Below, piece by piece: positions 1-12,082 of a stretch of 64,000 bases of DNA (position 1 is the stretch's first letter; each line of letters starts with the position of its first letter). This DNA is from Ceratothoa steindachneri (taxonomy: Eukaryota; Arthropoda; Malacostraca; Isopoda; Cymothoidae), in the NCBI GenBank assembly GCA_963969495.1, contig OZ018329.1:67091243-67155242 (forward strand), read 5' to 3'. Under the pieces are notes generated by a model that saw only the letters and a program-made list of their open reading frames with translations, had not been told where the DNA came from and did not search any database. A program made the position numbers and the translations under genes.

Positions 1-75
1 CTTGGTAACGAATTCTCTCTCTTGTAGTTTTGTAGGCTGGGTTATGTGATCAGCGAGCTTCCTTATGATAAAGGA

Positions 76-229
<154 letters not shown>

Positions 230-289
230 GGATTCCTTATTCCTAGGTAAATATTAATTTTTGGAATAACAGACCTTAGCGTTAACAAA

Positions 290-480
290 TTGACCAATCA
301 GCTTTTAGACATAAGCACTGCAATAATTGTCCAATCAGCGCCACGATAGATTTAAAAAGTTAATAGCGCTCAAACCGTTTGCACATAAACACAGCTGAAA
401 TCCATTTTCCGAATTTTTCCATGGAATTTAAGAAGCTCAAAAGCGAAAAGGTACGCAAGCACAGGGAATAAGTAGCACAC
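290..480 (+). promoter_or_regulatory. Region upstream of the first LINE with CCAAT-like motifs
   Basis: Two CCAATCA motifs sit at about 293 and 331, upstream of the endonuclease ORF that begins at 501. A similar pair appears at about 25040-25082. CCAAT boxes are known promoter elements, but there is no transcript evidence here and a 5'-UTR or internal promoter role is only inferred. No ORF1 is visible upstream of the endonuclease. Confidence 0.25.
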
Positions 481-500
481 TCTATAAGTAGACACAAAAC

Positions 501-2109
501 ATGGAGAACACAAACAACACCCTAAAAATCTTAACACTAAAAACAAACGGATGGTTGGGGAAAGCGAATGAATATGGCAACATATTCAGAAGGGCGGACC
601 CCGACATTATCTTAATATCAGAACACGGTGTCAACACTAATAACATACGGATGAAAATCCCAAATTTCCACGTCCTTGTAAACAATGCCACTCAAGATAG
701 ATTTGACGGTGCTGCTATCGCCATTAGAAGAAACATCACCTTCAAAAGGCTCCCAGAGCTTGATGAGTCCTTCGTGGCGGTCGAACTCCCTACACTTGTT
801 GGGGGACTCACAATTGCAGCTGCATACCAGCTTCCTGGCCGTAGATATCTCCCCATCAACAACCTCCTGACCCTAACAGCCCACCGCAGGAATTTCTTTA
901 TTGGGGGTGACGTCAATGCCTGTCTGGGGGCCTCGGGCTACACCAGAACTAACGAAAGAGGCAGAAATCTACAACTGGTAATCGACCAGGACAGACTCGA
1001 GAGAGCCGGGCCGGAATTTCCGACCTACATCACTGAAAGAGGTGCAACAGCCCCGGACATAATACTAACAAGTACCAACTTCCCTTTCAATCTGGTCAGT
1101 ATGCCTGGCCCCACGGTTCCAAGCGACCATATCTCCATCATAACAATCTCCCTCGCACCTATTATGATTCCTATCCCACCCAGGAAGTGCTTTGAAAAAG
1201 AAAACTGGGAGCTGTACAAGCGAATGCTCAACAGCTATGAACCAGCAGACCTAAGCGGAGCTATCCTGGAAGAGATTGACGAAGAGATTAACCGCATGAC
1301 ACTCCTGATCATGGAAGCGGACGAAAAGTGCATTCCGTGCATCACGCACAAAAGCCCTCCGCAACCCAAGTAGACCGAGGAGCATATAGAGATCTATGAA
1401 GAAGTAAGGCAATTTGGCCCAAACAGGTACAACACTAGAAGACTCCGACAACTTAGAGAGGAGCTCAAAAACCTGATCAACACACAACAATGGGTCATAT
1501 GGGACGAAATAATAGAAAAACTCGACTCCGAGCAGAACCTAAAAAAATTATGGAGGGAGATAAAAAAGCTCAGAGGTTTTCCCCCGAAGGAGAAAATGAA
1601 GCTAGAAGAAAATGGTGAAATAATCGAAGAACCGGAAAGACTCGAAAGAAGGTTCAGGGGGTACTGGAGAAAAGTATTTTCCATCGCCCCTGAAGAGAAC
1701 GAGGATTTCGACTTCGAGTTTGAGCACCAGATTGTAGACGAACTCAATACCAGAATCCACCGAACGCATTTCCACCCGCATGTTTCCGAAGAGAGGAGAA
1801 TGATGGGCCACGGACGACCAATCACCACTGAGGTATTCCTGAGCACGCTCAAAACTTTCAAACAGAGAGCTTTTGGCTGGACAGGGATTACCAAAAACCA
1901 TCTGGTAAACGCTCCACCGTGCCTGCTACAAGGCATTACGAACGTAATGAACGCGGCCCTGTACACTGGCTACTTCCCCGATGGATATAAGGTGGCAAAT
2001 GTCATCTTTATACCAAAAGGAAAAAGGTGCCTGAACAGCCGGTGGACTACCTGCCCATCTCCCTCTTGGAAATCATCGGTAAGATTCTGGAAAAGATTCT
2101 AGCCAATAG
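501..2109 (+). pseudogene. Jockey-type LINE ORF2: endonuclease and start of reverse transcriptase
   Basis: This is an apurinic-type endonuclease followed by the start of a reverse transcriptase, the enzymes of target-primed retrotransposition. The frame opens at ATG 501. Endonuclease signatures appear in order: an N-terminal TNG, an ISEH acidic block, IGGDVNA, and a SDH near residue 210. The frame is broken by TAG at 1371, but the same frame continues to about 2100 through a charged linker. A frameshift near 2025 separates it from the RT block with PISLLEIIGKILEK. No ORF1 precedes it. A second, inverted relative at 44890-46135 shares the linker and RT start. The Jockey assignment rests on motif style; a search could move it to a neighbouring clade. 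Confidence 0.8.
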
Positions 2110-3240
2110 GCTTCAGATATAACTCAAGTAGAAAGGGGCCCACAACCTACAACAGCATGGGGTTAGGAAGAAACGTGGTACAGGTACCGCACTCGCGCTC
2201 CTAACCGAGAAAATCGTGCTCAGGGACGTACAAAAGGCCTTCAACGAGGTCTGGCTGAGGGGCCTTCAATATAAGATACTGAACCTCCAGCTAGAACCGA
2301 TTCTGGAGCGCATTATCTGCGACTTCGTCATGGAGCGGAGCGCCAGAATCATGATTGAGGGTAACCAAGGAGTTCCTCCTCGAGGCCGGAGTCCCGCAGC
2401 GCAGTTGTCTGAGCCCCCTCCTTAACCTAATCTACACAATAGATTTACCAACCCCGGTAAAAGAGGACTCATTATATCTCCAGTTCGCGGATGATATAAC
2501 CCAGGTAATCCCTGGTACATACAGGAATCCCAGGTCTCAGGCTCAAGAGATTGCAAATGAAATCAGGAACATAAATGAGTACGAGTAAGTGGAAGATCCG
2601 CACGAATAGCAGAAAGTTCAAGATGCTTGCCCTCGGTCGCAGCAGATGTGACAATAGGGGAACTGATATTTCCCTATCACTAAGGAGGGACCGTTTTGGG
2701 GCTCAAAATCACCCCGACTGGGTACGGGCATCACTTCAAAATGCGGGAAAATCTCGCGAGGTTGGAACTATCCAAACTTTACCGATTCAGAAATATGAGA
2801 TCTAACAATATTAGAAAGATATATCTCATCCACGTACGACCAACACTCATATATCCCACGGTGATGGCCCAAGCCCTAAGTAGGAAGCGCTTGAAGCGCC
2901 TACAAATAGTTCAAAACAAGGCGACTCTCGACATAAATAAAAATAAAAAGCGAGACCGAATTCCCCAAAGATAACTCTACCAAAGAGCAGCTCTGACACC
3001 TATCAATCTAGTGACCCAAAGTTTGGCCAAAGGAACTTGGAAGAGGGTCTTGAATGAAACGGCGCCTGAACTAGCGGAGGATCTAAAAATCCCAGCGAAC
3101 AAAATGGATAAAGTGAGCAGAAAAAGGCGATTTCCTAGTTCGAGAGAATGCTCTGAGGAGCAGTTGGCACCGTGGTTCATATAATAAACTGCACCGAACA
3201 AACAATTGCATACACGATACATTAACAAATACACTCACAA
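2110..3240 (+). pseudogene. Jockey-type LINE ORF2: reverse transcriptase core and C-terminus, degenerate
   Basis: This continues the element that starts at 501. The finger block RDVQKAFNEVW lies at about 2220. A frameshift near 2380 leads into the AGVPQRSCLSPLL block, and the catalytic FADD is at about 2487. The C-terminal region has VRPTLIYPT and a lysine-rich RLQIVQNKAT stretch to about 2970, in shifted frames. At least three frameshifts mean no functional enzyme. An A-rich stretch at 3319-3370 may be the remains of the 3' tail, and (TA)n follows it. Confidence 0.75.
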
Positions 3241-3364
3241 ACATGTATGAATGTCTAGAATGCAGGGTAATTGAATGTATATAGTAGACTCTTGAACAAT
3301 TTCATTTAGTATTACTCTAGAAAAAAAATAATAAAAAATAAAAATAAATAAATACAAAAAATTA

Positions 3365-3367
<3 letters not shown>

Positions 3368-3438
<71 letters not shown>
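3368..3438. repeat. (TA)n microsatellite
   Basis: About 70 bp of uninterrupted TA directly after an A-rich tract at the 3' side of the first LINE. Confidence 0.97.
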
Positions 3439-3439
<1 letters not shown>

Positions 3440-3442
<3 letters not shown>

Positions 3443-4172
3443 ATATATATGTTTATCTCTCTTAAAAATAAGCATAATATTAAAGAGAAAAAAATTGCAA
3501 ATTATGTACAAAAGAAAAGCTTGAATGCGTTTAAACATAAATTATACACACAAAAATGTAAAATACAGGATTGAAGGTCATAAAAAAAGGGAATAAGAAA
3601 ATTAAACAAATGAAAAGCGTAGCCCTCACTACCAGGGCAAACCCTACAACTCTCTTCAACCATAACCTATCATCTCACCTTCCCCGCTAATCTCTTCCTA
3701 ACTATTATTCATCATCATCATCATTTCCGAATTTTTAAGCACTCAATCAGAGCTCGGATCCAGCACACGATATTGAATGTGTATTCTCGGCAAAGGAGGC
3801 TAAGTTTGGGGGAATTCGAAAGGCTCCTTAACCGACTGAGTACACGGGGATTTTCATTCTTTAATTTACAACATACAACACTGGGGAGTTTAACTTTCCA
3901 TTTACAAAAGAGAGAATACTAAGCGGGAAGTACATCTTCCTATTTACGAAAGAAATTAATACAAACCGTTTAAATTTTTCAAACGAATGTTTACTTGGTT
4001 CGACCGCAACCATTGTAGATAGCTTAGAGTAGGAAAGAGCCGCAAAGAAAAATAAATAAAGAAAAGTAGCAAAACGAGTTTCGAAAGCGCCTTCCGCGTT
4101 GCCGTTAGCGAGACTAATAAACCACTCGGTCATCCTCAATGCCCAAAAGAAGTCATTTAAGCAAAGTATTTA
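3440..4172. other. Noncoding AT-rich interval
   Basis: I see no gene here. There is a weak duplication at about 3890-3960, where two segments of roughly 45 bp resemble each other (GGGAGTTTAAC and GGGAAGTACAT starts, each followed by ATTTACRAAAG). The 92-codon minus-strand frame at 3861-4139 has no recognisable domain. Confidence 0.5.
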
Positions 4173-4555
4173 AGTCACGGACTACTCTAATTCTCACTCT
4201 GTCGGTTGGTCCCCGTTTTGCTTTCTTTTGTTTTGCTAATAACATTGTAACTATTCGTCTGACTTTAACGAAATTTGAAACCCTTATGTTGTTTTACATT
4301 TTCTTTCGAATGATACATATAATTGTCAAAGTCCTTCCAAAGTTAGCCGGGGAATTATTACGCAATATCATCATAACTATTTGGCCGTTTTTAATGAGAT
4401 TGGAAACCCTTATGTTGTTTTACATTCTCTTTAGAATTATAGAATTGCCAAGGTCCTCCCATTGTTAATCCTGGAATTATTGAAAGTTTTGTAGGTCGAA
4501 AGGTAATAAATCAGAATAAGTGAGAGCAGGCGACTTTGATCAGCAGACCTTGTTT
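4173..4555 (+). mobile_element. 122-bp-repeat element, copy I (short form)
   Basis: It has a head with TCGGTTGGTCCCCGTTTTGC at about 4201, two monomers marked by TTATGTTG at 4284 and 4410, and a tail containing GGTAATAAATCAGAATAAG that ends in CTTGTTT. Copies II (12083-13490) and III (63015-63394, inverted) share the same head, monomer and tail. Its 383 bp almost equals copy III. The ORF at 4139-4468 is only the translation of this repeat. The layout resembles Helentron-derived non-autonomous elements with central tandem arrays, but no diagnostic ends are seen, so the class is open. Confidence 0.8.
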
Positions 4556-4844
4556 CTTTTCTTTTGGTGGGGAGGCGGATTCTTTTATTTGTAACAAGAA
4601 TTGTTTGCGCTTTTTACAATTTTTCACCCCTACCTAATGCCATTTTCATTATGGAAACCATGTGCCAAAATTGTCTGTTCAACGCTCGAGATCTAAACCG
4701 TAAGTGTCTATATCTAGGTGCATGTTTAATTGAATCGCCTTTTGTTGGGCCATTTTTTTCTAAGTACACCTCTCCCCAGAGACAATTTTGTGGATTGTAT
4801 ATGGGTTTGTTTGCAATAAACGGACCTATACTGAGATTGAATGT

Positions 4845-5125
4845 AGGGATGGAATGATTGTCACGTGCAATTGGACTAAATGAGTATGTGAAAGGCCTGT
4901 GTGAGGAGTCGGCATTAGTGTTTGTAGATGGTTGGAGCGGGTTTTGTAAGAATAAGGCATGGTATGCATTAGATGGAGTCCAATTTACCGTGCTGGGGTT
5001 GACGTGTTGTTGCCGGAGTTAGATAGTGTTGTTGGATCTTTACAGGCAGGAAACCAGTAAGTGATAGTGGTCAGGGAAAGGAAAGATATGCAGAGGAGAT
5101 AGAGCAGAAGGTATAGATTCTAAAA
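4845..5125 (+). pseudogene. CR1-like LINE ORF1, C-terminal esterase-type remnant
   Basis: The frame reads a leucine/serine-rich stretch, then LCEESALVFVDGWSGF and WYALDGVQFT. A frameshift near 4990 leads to AGVDVLLPELDSVVG and a stop. The (A/R)DGVHF pattern with an upstream VDxW matches the C-terminal block of the SGNH-hydrolase-like domain carried by ORF1 of some CR1-group LINEs. ORF2 of a CR1-like element starts 600 bp downstream, which supports the reading. The 5' part of ORF1 is missing or unrecognisable. Confidence 0.55.
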
Positions 5126-5164
5126 GAGGTGTTTCAGGGATAGGAGGGCTTATGGGGGTGGGGA

Positions 5165-5650
5165 GCATATCCTTATTATCTATTTACTTATTTATCAATA
5201 TTATCTTTATCGAATCTATTTACTTTCTGAATTTCCTGTATCTTTAAGTTGTCCTTTCAAACATTATCTTCCATTTTAATCTTGACTTAATATTCTTGTT
5301 GGCTGGGCTAGTTCTTGATCTTTGATTTCTTTCTTGATGTAACTTAATTTTTATTGCATTTATCTTCCGTTGATAATTCATTCGTGCTTCTTGATGTATC
5401 TTCATTTTTCGTCCCAATTATCTTGTGTTGATTTCTTCTTAATTTTCGTTTTCTTTCTTGAAGCGATCCATTTTATCTTGAGTCTTCTTGATTCTAGTTA
5501 AGTTGTCCTTAAAGCGTTTTCTTTGATTTCCGTTTTCTTCTGGAGATTTCTTCATAAAAGGTTTTAGACTTTGAGTTTCGAACGCGGTACCTGTTGATTT
5601 AAACGCCAGTCACTCTAGCCATTACGCCACAGCTTAGTCCGTCCTGAGGT
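5165..5650 (-). mobile_element. tRNA-derived SINE inserted between CR1 ORF1 and ORF2
   Basis: On the minus strand a tRNA-like head is readable. The A box TGGCGTAATGG is at 5629-5619 and the B box GTTCGAAACTC at 5583-5573, about 36 nt apart, as in polymerase III promoters of tRNA genes and SINEs. An A-rich body (T-rich on plus) follows down to about 5165. It separates two parts of one LINE. The exact ends and a target duplication are not resolved. A simple tRNA pseudogene is the alternative. Confidence 0.6.
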
Positions 5651-5723
5651 GGTAATTTAATGGGCTATTTATATGATCGATTTGGAAGGAATTTTTCTCT
5701 GATACATCTTCGCACCCCTACAG

Positions 5724-6798
5724 GCTGAGTTGTCTTTATACCAATGCTCGTAGTCTTAGAAATAAGAAAGATGAGTTATTTAGTTATATTATTAATAAAG
5801 ATATAGATATAATATGTGTAATAGAATCATGGGTTAATGAAAATAAATTTAATGACAACGTGAGTGAATTTGAACTACAGGGTTATGACATGTACATTAG
5901 TCAAAAGGAAGATAGGACTGGTGGTGGGTTGATTATTTATATCAGAAATAGCATTTCTTCAAACCTAAATAATTCTATAAAGTAAGAAGTTAGTTCACTG
6001 TGGATAGATATTAGGGTCAGTAAAAATAGGAGAATACACTTGGGAGCCTTTTACAGACCACCCGGACAGAATTATTGTATTGATCAATTAATGATCAGGA
6101 AAAAAGGAAAAGGAGGTAAAGTAGATACAATTATTCTTGGTGACTTTAATTTAAATTCTGTGGACTGTCAAAATAGTATAGGAAAGGATAGAGTAAGTTG
6201 TAAGTTTATAGAATGCTTTGAGGATAATCTTTTGACTCAATTTGTTAATAAATCAACAAAGTGTGCTAATATATTAGATCTGGTTGTTTCAAATAATGAT
6301 CACTTAGTTCAGGAATTGATTCACGGGGAAGCATTGGGTAATAATGATCATCAGATGGTCCGTTTTAACTTGGGAATAGTGAAAGGTAGAACATCAACAA
6401 ACTCCACAAAAAATCCAAATTATTATAGGGGCGATTACGATAAATTACGTAACTTGCTAAATCAGATTAGGTGGAATATAGAATTCAGGGGAAAGAATGC
6501 TTATGAGATGTGGGACACTTTTAAGACAATATTAAACATAGTCCATGACCAGTGTATTCCAATGAAGGCTATAAGGAAGAAATATAGGAAGCCATTGTGG
6601 TGGAATCAGGAGATAACTAGGAAAATTTCCGAGAAGGAAAGGGCATACCAGAGATTACAGAGAGAAGGTACTTTTAACAATTTAAATCATTATAGGTTGA
6701 CCAGAAATGAGCTAAATAAGATTACTAAGAAAAGCAAAAAGGCATCAGAAATTAACTTAGCTAAATATAATAATAAAAGTCAAAGAAAATTCTTTAGC
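5724..6798 (+). pseudogene. CR1-like LINE ORF2, endonuclease half
   Basis: This is the endonuclease of a non-LTR retrotransposon. It starts with the TNARSLRNKKDEL block, followed by IESWVNE (acidic catalytic block), a GGGLIIYIR stretch, GAFYRPP, ILGDFNL, and NNDHQMV near the end. A TAA stop at about 5983 breaks the frame; the frame from 6040 is open for 270 codons. The linker to the RT is basic (KERAYQRLQREG). The reading stops abruptly at FFSYY where an AT-rich repeat is inserted, and resumes at about 7170. Family membership is clear from the RT half and from copy 2 at 10003-11068. Confidence 0.85.
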
Positions 6799-7166
6799 TA
6801 TTATCATCATCATCACTATTTAAATAATAATTTCATCTTAGTTTGGTTATGACTTATGTTTTTTTATCAAAGTTCAGAAATAAATATAAGTATCAAAATT
6901 TTGTGAAATTTTTAAAACCCAAAGAATTACAAATGGTGAAGTTCAGAAAATTTATTTTTAAATATCTTCTTCTATAACTATATTTTATCAAAGTGATATT
7001 TTGAAAAGGGAAAAATTTAGTTTAGAGTTCATTTTTAAAATTATTATCATTGGCGAAGTTTAGAAAATTGATAAAAATTTAACCATGGCTGATTTTTTTT
7101 AGATTTTAAATTTTAATCTTAGTAGCAAAGTGCAAGCTCCTCCCCATAGGGGGGGGGGGAAATCAT
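6799..7166 (+). mobile_element. AT-rich insertion splitting the CR1 ORF2
   Basis: About 365 bp of AT-rich sequence interrupts the LINE between its endonuclease and RT. It is homologous to 15850-16010: both contain GTGATATTTTGAAAAG, ATTGGCGAAGTT, and ATTTAACCATGGCTG followed by a T-run and ATTTTAAATTTTAATCT. The second copy lies directly downstream of the dispersed-family pseudogene ending near 15701, so the repeat may be the 3' UTR of that element. No clean target duplication was found; short ATCAT sequences occur near both junctions. Confidence 0.7.
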
Positions 7167-8865
7167 AACCTGGTAGAATTAATAATAACGAATCTAACAG
7201 GGATAAAATAGGGCTTATTAGATATGAAGGGGTTTTGAAAGAATCTGATGAGGAAATAGTACAGGTTCTTTGTCTTCAGTATTTACAGAAGAGAATCCAG
7301 ATAGGTTAATTGAGGACAATTCTGGGTAAGGAGAAATAGTGTTGAATACCATTAATGTGAACAGGTAAATAATTAAAGGGTCTATATTGGAGTTAAATAG
7401 GAGTAAGTCATCTGGCCCAGACAACATTCATTCTAGGTTACTCAAAAAAGGTGTGGATGGTATTGCAGTCGCTCTTGAGAAGATATATAATATATTACTA
7501 GAATTTGTAGAAATAACTAATGATTGGAAATTAACGAATGTAGTGCCACTTTTTACAAAGGGAAGTAAAAAGGACCCGAATAACTTTAGGCCGGTAAGCT
7601 TAACTTATATAGTTTGCAAAATTCTTGAGAAGATTGTTAAAAAGGAAATTTCTGAGCATCTAGAGAGAAATGGGTTAATCAATGATGCTCAGCGTGGGTT
7701 TAGAAGAGGTAGATCGTGGTTAACAAATTTACTGGATTTATGGATTATGTTACTAAATAATTAGATAAAGGAGAGAATGTTGATGTAATTTACTTAGATT
7801 TCAGCAAAGGTTTGATAAGATTCCACATAGAAGATTAGTTCAAAAATTAAAAATGCATGGGATATGTGGTAAAGTTTTGAATTGGATGGTTGAATGGCTG
7901 AAAGACCGGAAACAGAGAGTTGTCCTGAATGGAGTGAGTCCACATTGGAGGGATGTTATCAGTGGCGTACCTCAGGAATCCGTTATAGACCCTTTATTAT
8001 TTATAGTTTATATAAATGATCTTGGGCAAGGTGTGAATAGCAAAGCATCAATTTTTGCTGATGACACTAAATTGGCAGCTGTAGTCAAAGAAGTTCAGGG
8101 TAGCTTTAAACTGCAGAGTGACTTAAGTTATTAGCTTGGGCTCAGAAGTGGCAGATGGCTTTTAACCTTAAAAAATGCAAAGTTCTTAACATGGGAAGGG
8201 ATAATAGGGAGTTTAGCTATGAAATGGATGGGCATTGGCTGAATTCATTTGAGGATGAGAAGGACTTAGGCGTAGTAGTAGATAGGTCACTGAAGTTTTC
8301 AAAGCAGTGTATTGAGGCAAAAAATAGAGCAAATAGGTTCCTAGGATACATTAAGAGTAATGTTAGCTAAAAGAGTCAAGAGTTTATGCTTAAATTCTAC
8401 AACTCGTATGTTAGGCCACATTTAGAGTACTGTATACAAGCAAGGTCACCACATTTGAGACATGACATCAACATGCTAGAGTCAGTACAAAGGAGGGCAA
8501 GAAAAATAATACCTTCCCTGATGCACCTTGAATACGAAGATAGACTGAGGGTATTAAATATGTTTTCATTGGAAAGAAGATGTATGAGGGGAGATATGAT
8601 TGAGCTTTTTAAAATCTCTTCTGGGATAGATAAGTTTGATTTTAGCAAGTTATTTGAGTTGGAAGGTAGTAATAGGACTAGGGGTCATCACTTAAAAATT
8701 AAAAAACAGAGGTGAAGGTTGGATGTTAGAAAATATTTTTCCACCAATAGAGTAGTAGATTACTGGAATAGTTTGCCACCTGAGATGGTAGACAGTACAA
8801 ACCTGAATGTTTTCAAACACAGATTAGATGATTATATGGGAAGGGAGGGTTAACTTTTTTCTTGG
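7167..8865 (+). pseudogene. CR1-like LINE ORF2, reverse transcriptase half
   Basis: RT blocks in order: SSGPDNIH (7405), NFRPVSL (about 7580), GFRRGRSW, YLDFSK (one base lost, so AFDK reads only in another frame), SGVPQES (7960), the catalytic FADDT (8057), then LGVVVDRSLKF and YVRPHLEYC. A long C-terminal domain ends at the stop near 8850. At least four frame breaks are seen. The SGPDGIH, VRPHLEYC and QRRATK patterns are those of CR1-clade elements. Copy 2 on the opposite strand reads the C-terminal part without interruption, confirming the reading. Confidence 0.88.
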
Positions 8866-9183
8866 GGGGGGGGAGAGTATTCTGGACTCATTCCTGTGGA
8901 TGCAGTTTTTTTTATTTTTGTATATTATGATTGATTTGGATTTTAACGAGTCATGATGATGATGCTTTTTGTTTTTAACACATTCCTGTGGATGGTTCAA
9001 AATGTATATTGTAGATGCATGATCTGACACCATCCTCTGGATTGATTAATTTGTATATTGTAGATGCATGATCTGACACAATACAATGGATGCATTTTGT
9101 GGGTGGGTTTTGACAGATGCGGATGACTTTTGATAGGCCCTTGTGGCTTTTCTCACCCGTGAATTTATGTTATGTTATGTTGT
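8853..9183 (+). other. CR1-like 3' UTR with TTATG tail
   Basis: This noncoding 3' region contains CATTCCTGTGGATG and repeated TATATTGTAGATGCATG motifs. It ends in a short tandem tail of TTATG units at 9164-9183. The inverted copy ends identically with ATAAC repeats at 10003-10025, so the pentamer tail is the element's true 3' end. CR1-group LINEs typically end in short microsatellites rather than poly(A). Confidence 0.8.
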
Positions 9184-10002
9184 GAAATCTGCGAACAGGT
9201 AAGAGTCTCGGCCAGAACCTTGGTGGACTTTTTTAGGATCTCTTGGGAGGCACTCGGAGAAAATCGGCTGTCCAGGAAAATCGGTGGAAATAGAAGATAG
9301 CAAATTCAGGAAGGGAAGGTACAATCAAAAGCGAGTTATCGAATTGATGCCGTCCCGTGCCATTTAAATATGGCATTGTGGAAAAATTCTTGCGTTGGAT
9401 AATCAGATGGAAATATAGATTTGTCGTGACTTTATATGGGTGATAGGCCTTCTCCGCGTTCAAAATATTACAATATTACAACGATACGAAGAAGTATTGC
9501 AATATTTAGTAGCCTAAAATACGTGCACCCTTCTAATTGAAAAGTACTGGCAAAATTATAATAATACAACTGCATAATACATAACATAATCAATGTTTAC
9601 ATTTCTACATGTTTACTTTTTATTTATTTGCGAAGTACTAAATTCAATTATTTTAACTATTATTTTGTTATCCCTAACTTATTCATTTTCTACAAATACT
9701 CCAAGTTTTCTGTATTATGAAGGCAAACTTTGTGATTTTAGTTTAACTCGTAGTACAATTTCCTTAAAAGTATCAATTACTAATAGATAAATATTTTATA
9801 TTCTATACCCCTAAATCTCATATTCCTTGAATCAATGCATGTCTATTTACTTCTGAATTCAAAAGAAAATCCAGAGAACCTCAGGTAGACGTTATTCTTA
9901 GCTAGAGCCAAATAGATGGCAAAAATGTTTTTTACTTTTTTCTGGACACAACATTTCTTCATCTTTTTTATCTGCATTTAAGAAATAATACTAAATTATT
10001 CG
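9184..10002. other. Noncoding interval between the two CR1 copies
   Basis: No gene or recognisable element. Short frames at 9233-9463 (minus) and 9593-9790 (plus) show no motif or homology that I can see. Confidence 0.5.
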
Positions 10003-11068
10003 TAACATAACATAACATAACATAATTTAACGGATGACAAAAGCCACAAGGGCCTATCAAAGGTCATCCGTATCCATCAAATCCCACCCATAAAATGCAT
10101 CCATAGGATTTTGTCACATCATGCAGCTACAATATACAATTTAACAATCCATAGGAATGTCCAACCATGCATCTACAATATATAATTTAAAGCCTCCATA
10201 GGAGTCTGTCAAAAACAAAATCAAAATCCCCCAAAATATACAATAAAAAGAAACTGCATCCACAGGAATGAGTCAAGAAACATATCCACATACCAAAAAG
10301 TAAGAAATTAACCCTCCATCCCCATATAATCATCCAATCTGCGCTTGAAAACATTCAAGTTTGGGCTGTCTACAGTCTCAGGTGGCAAACTATTCCAATA
10401 ATCCACCACTCTGTTAGTGAAAAAATATTTTCTAACATCCAGTCTGCACCTCTGTTTTTTAATCTTTAAGTGGTGGCCTCTAGTTCTATTACTACCTTCT
10501 AACTCAAATAACTTGCTGAAATCTAATTTATCCATCCCAGAAAAGATTTTAAAAAGCTCAATCATATCTCCCCTCACACACCTTCTTTCAAATGAAAACA
10601 TATTTAATACCCTCAGTCTATCTTCATATTGAAGGTGCTTCAGAGATGGTATTATTTTTGTTGCCCTCCTTTGTACTGACTCTAATAAGTTTATATCATG
10701 TCTAAAATGTGGTGACCATGCCTGTATACAGTACTCTAAATGTGGCCTGACATAAGAGTTGTATAGTTTAAGGATGACCTCCTTACTCTTGTAGCTAACG
10801 TTTCTTTTAATGTAACCTAGCACCCTATTTGCTCTATTTTTTGCCTCAATACACTGCTTTGAAAATTTCAGTGACCTATCTACTACCACTCCTAAGTCTT
10901 TCTCATCTTCAACTGAATTAAGCCAATATCCATCCATCTCATAGCTAAATTCCCTATTATCTCTCCCCATGTTAATAACTTTGCATTTATTAAGGTTAAA
11001 AGTCATCTGCCACTTCTGAGCCCAAGCTAACAGCTTATCTAAGTCACCCAACAGCTTATCTAAGTCAC
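10003..11068 (-). mobile_element. CR1-like LINE, 5'-truncated copy 2
   Basis: It is inverted relative to copy 1. On the minus strand an open frame runs 11051-10308 (247 codons) through WAQKWQMTFNLNKCKV, LGVVVDRSLKF, YVRPHLEYC, QRRATKII and YWNSLPPE. A 3' UTR and an ATAAC (TTATG on minus) tail at 10025-10003 follow. It keeps only the RT thumb and C-terminal region. Near its 5' end about 18 bp (ACAGCTTATCTAAGTCAC) is duplicated in tandem at 11030 and 11051, a rearrangement at the truncation point. This copy looks younger than copy 1 because the frame is uninterrupted. Confidence 0.88.
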
Positions 11069-12082
11069 TTCGTATTATCCATATCCTTTGGTTTTAATTT
11101 ATATTAAATAACCAACAATGTGATGGATAGTCATTCTATAAGAAGCTTTAATTTGGTGTTATTCATATTCAAATTACTTTCCTTACAAGTAACTGAAAAT
11201 TATTTACCTTAAAGGGTTTGTCAAATGAGCGGAGAAACAGTTTCTAATACCCCTTAGTTAAAGATTTCTGTATTGAATTTGAATACATCATTGTATACCA
11301 TGTTTTTATCCGAATAAATGACATTTCTTCCTCAGGCACCATGTAATGCCTAACCTACGCTTGGCGTTATATATTATATAATTATTATTCTAAATTTTAT
11401 GGTCCATTATGGCCACTGACAACAACGGCACAGCAAAGTATCGAATAATTAAACCAAATTTCCATAGGCATGATCCTCTTAATTAGGAGAATGTGTTTAT
11501 TGGCCGTTATTTTTTTTTTAACAACCCTCTTTATTTGTCTGATAATCTTGAATCACTGAAATTCCTGATTAATCGAGGTAGGAAGTTGAAAAGAAGTGTT
11601 CCATATCTTGACAAAGTTGAACTGCAGGGGTTGGTATTTTTGTGGGCTATTAGCTAGGTAGAACCTTTAACATAAACTGACATGTCTTTCAAAATAGATA
11701 GAAACTTTTGTTTCGCTTCTTTTGGCAACTATTAAATTTACACTAACTTTATTGGTATATACTATTATATAGTACTTGATTCTCCGCTCTGCGATATAAA
11801 AAAATGTTTATTGAATCTTTGCCGATATATTAATTCATATACAGATGCGTGCATAGGAATAGGTAATATCAGCCGCAAAGTCTAATGTAGGACCTTATTT
11901 GTGTAATCGTTAAGTTTAAATCAGTTTGCCGTGCTAATATTGTAGTTGGAACATTCTCTTCTTTGCGTGGTATATTTAAATCATTTAGAGCAAGAAATTA
12001 TAGTAAATAAATATTGGTCAAGTGTACGAGTCAATATTAGGTGAGTGCAAAAGCATAGGCAACATGGATAGCGAGTCTAGTG
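11069..12082. other. Noncoding interval
   Basis: AT-rich sequence without a recognisable ORF, repeat array or transposon end. Confidence 0.5.

Noticed and set aside
1394..1966. 190-codon minus-strand frame
   Set aside because: Antisense to the LINE endonuclease-RT linker, whose plus-strand reading has clear motifs.
10308..11051. Intact host gene on the minus strand (247 codons)
   Set aside because: It is the C-terminal part of the CR1-like reverse transcriptase, matching 8140-8850 almost residue for residue.
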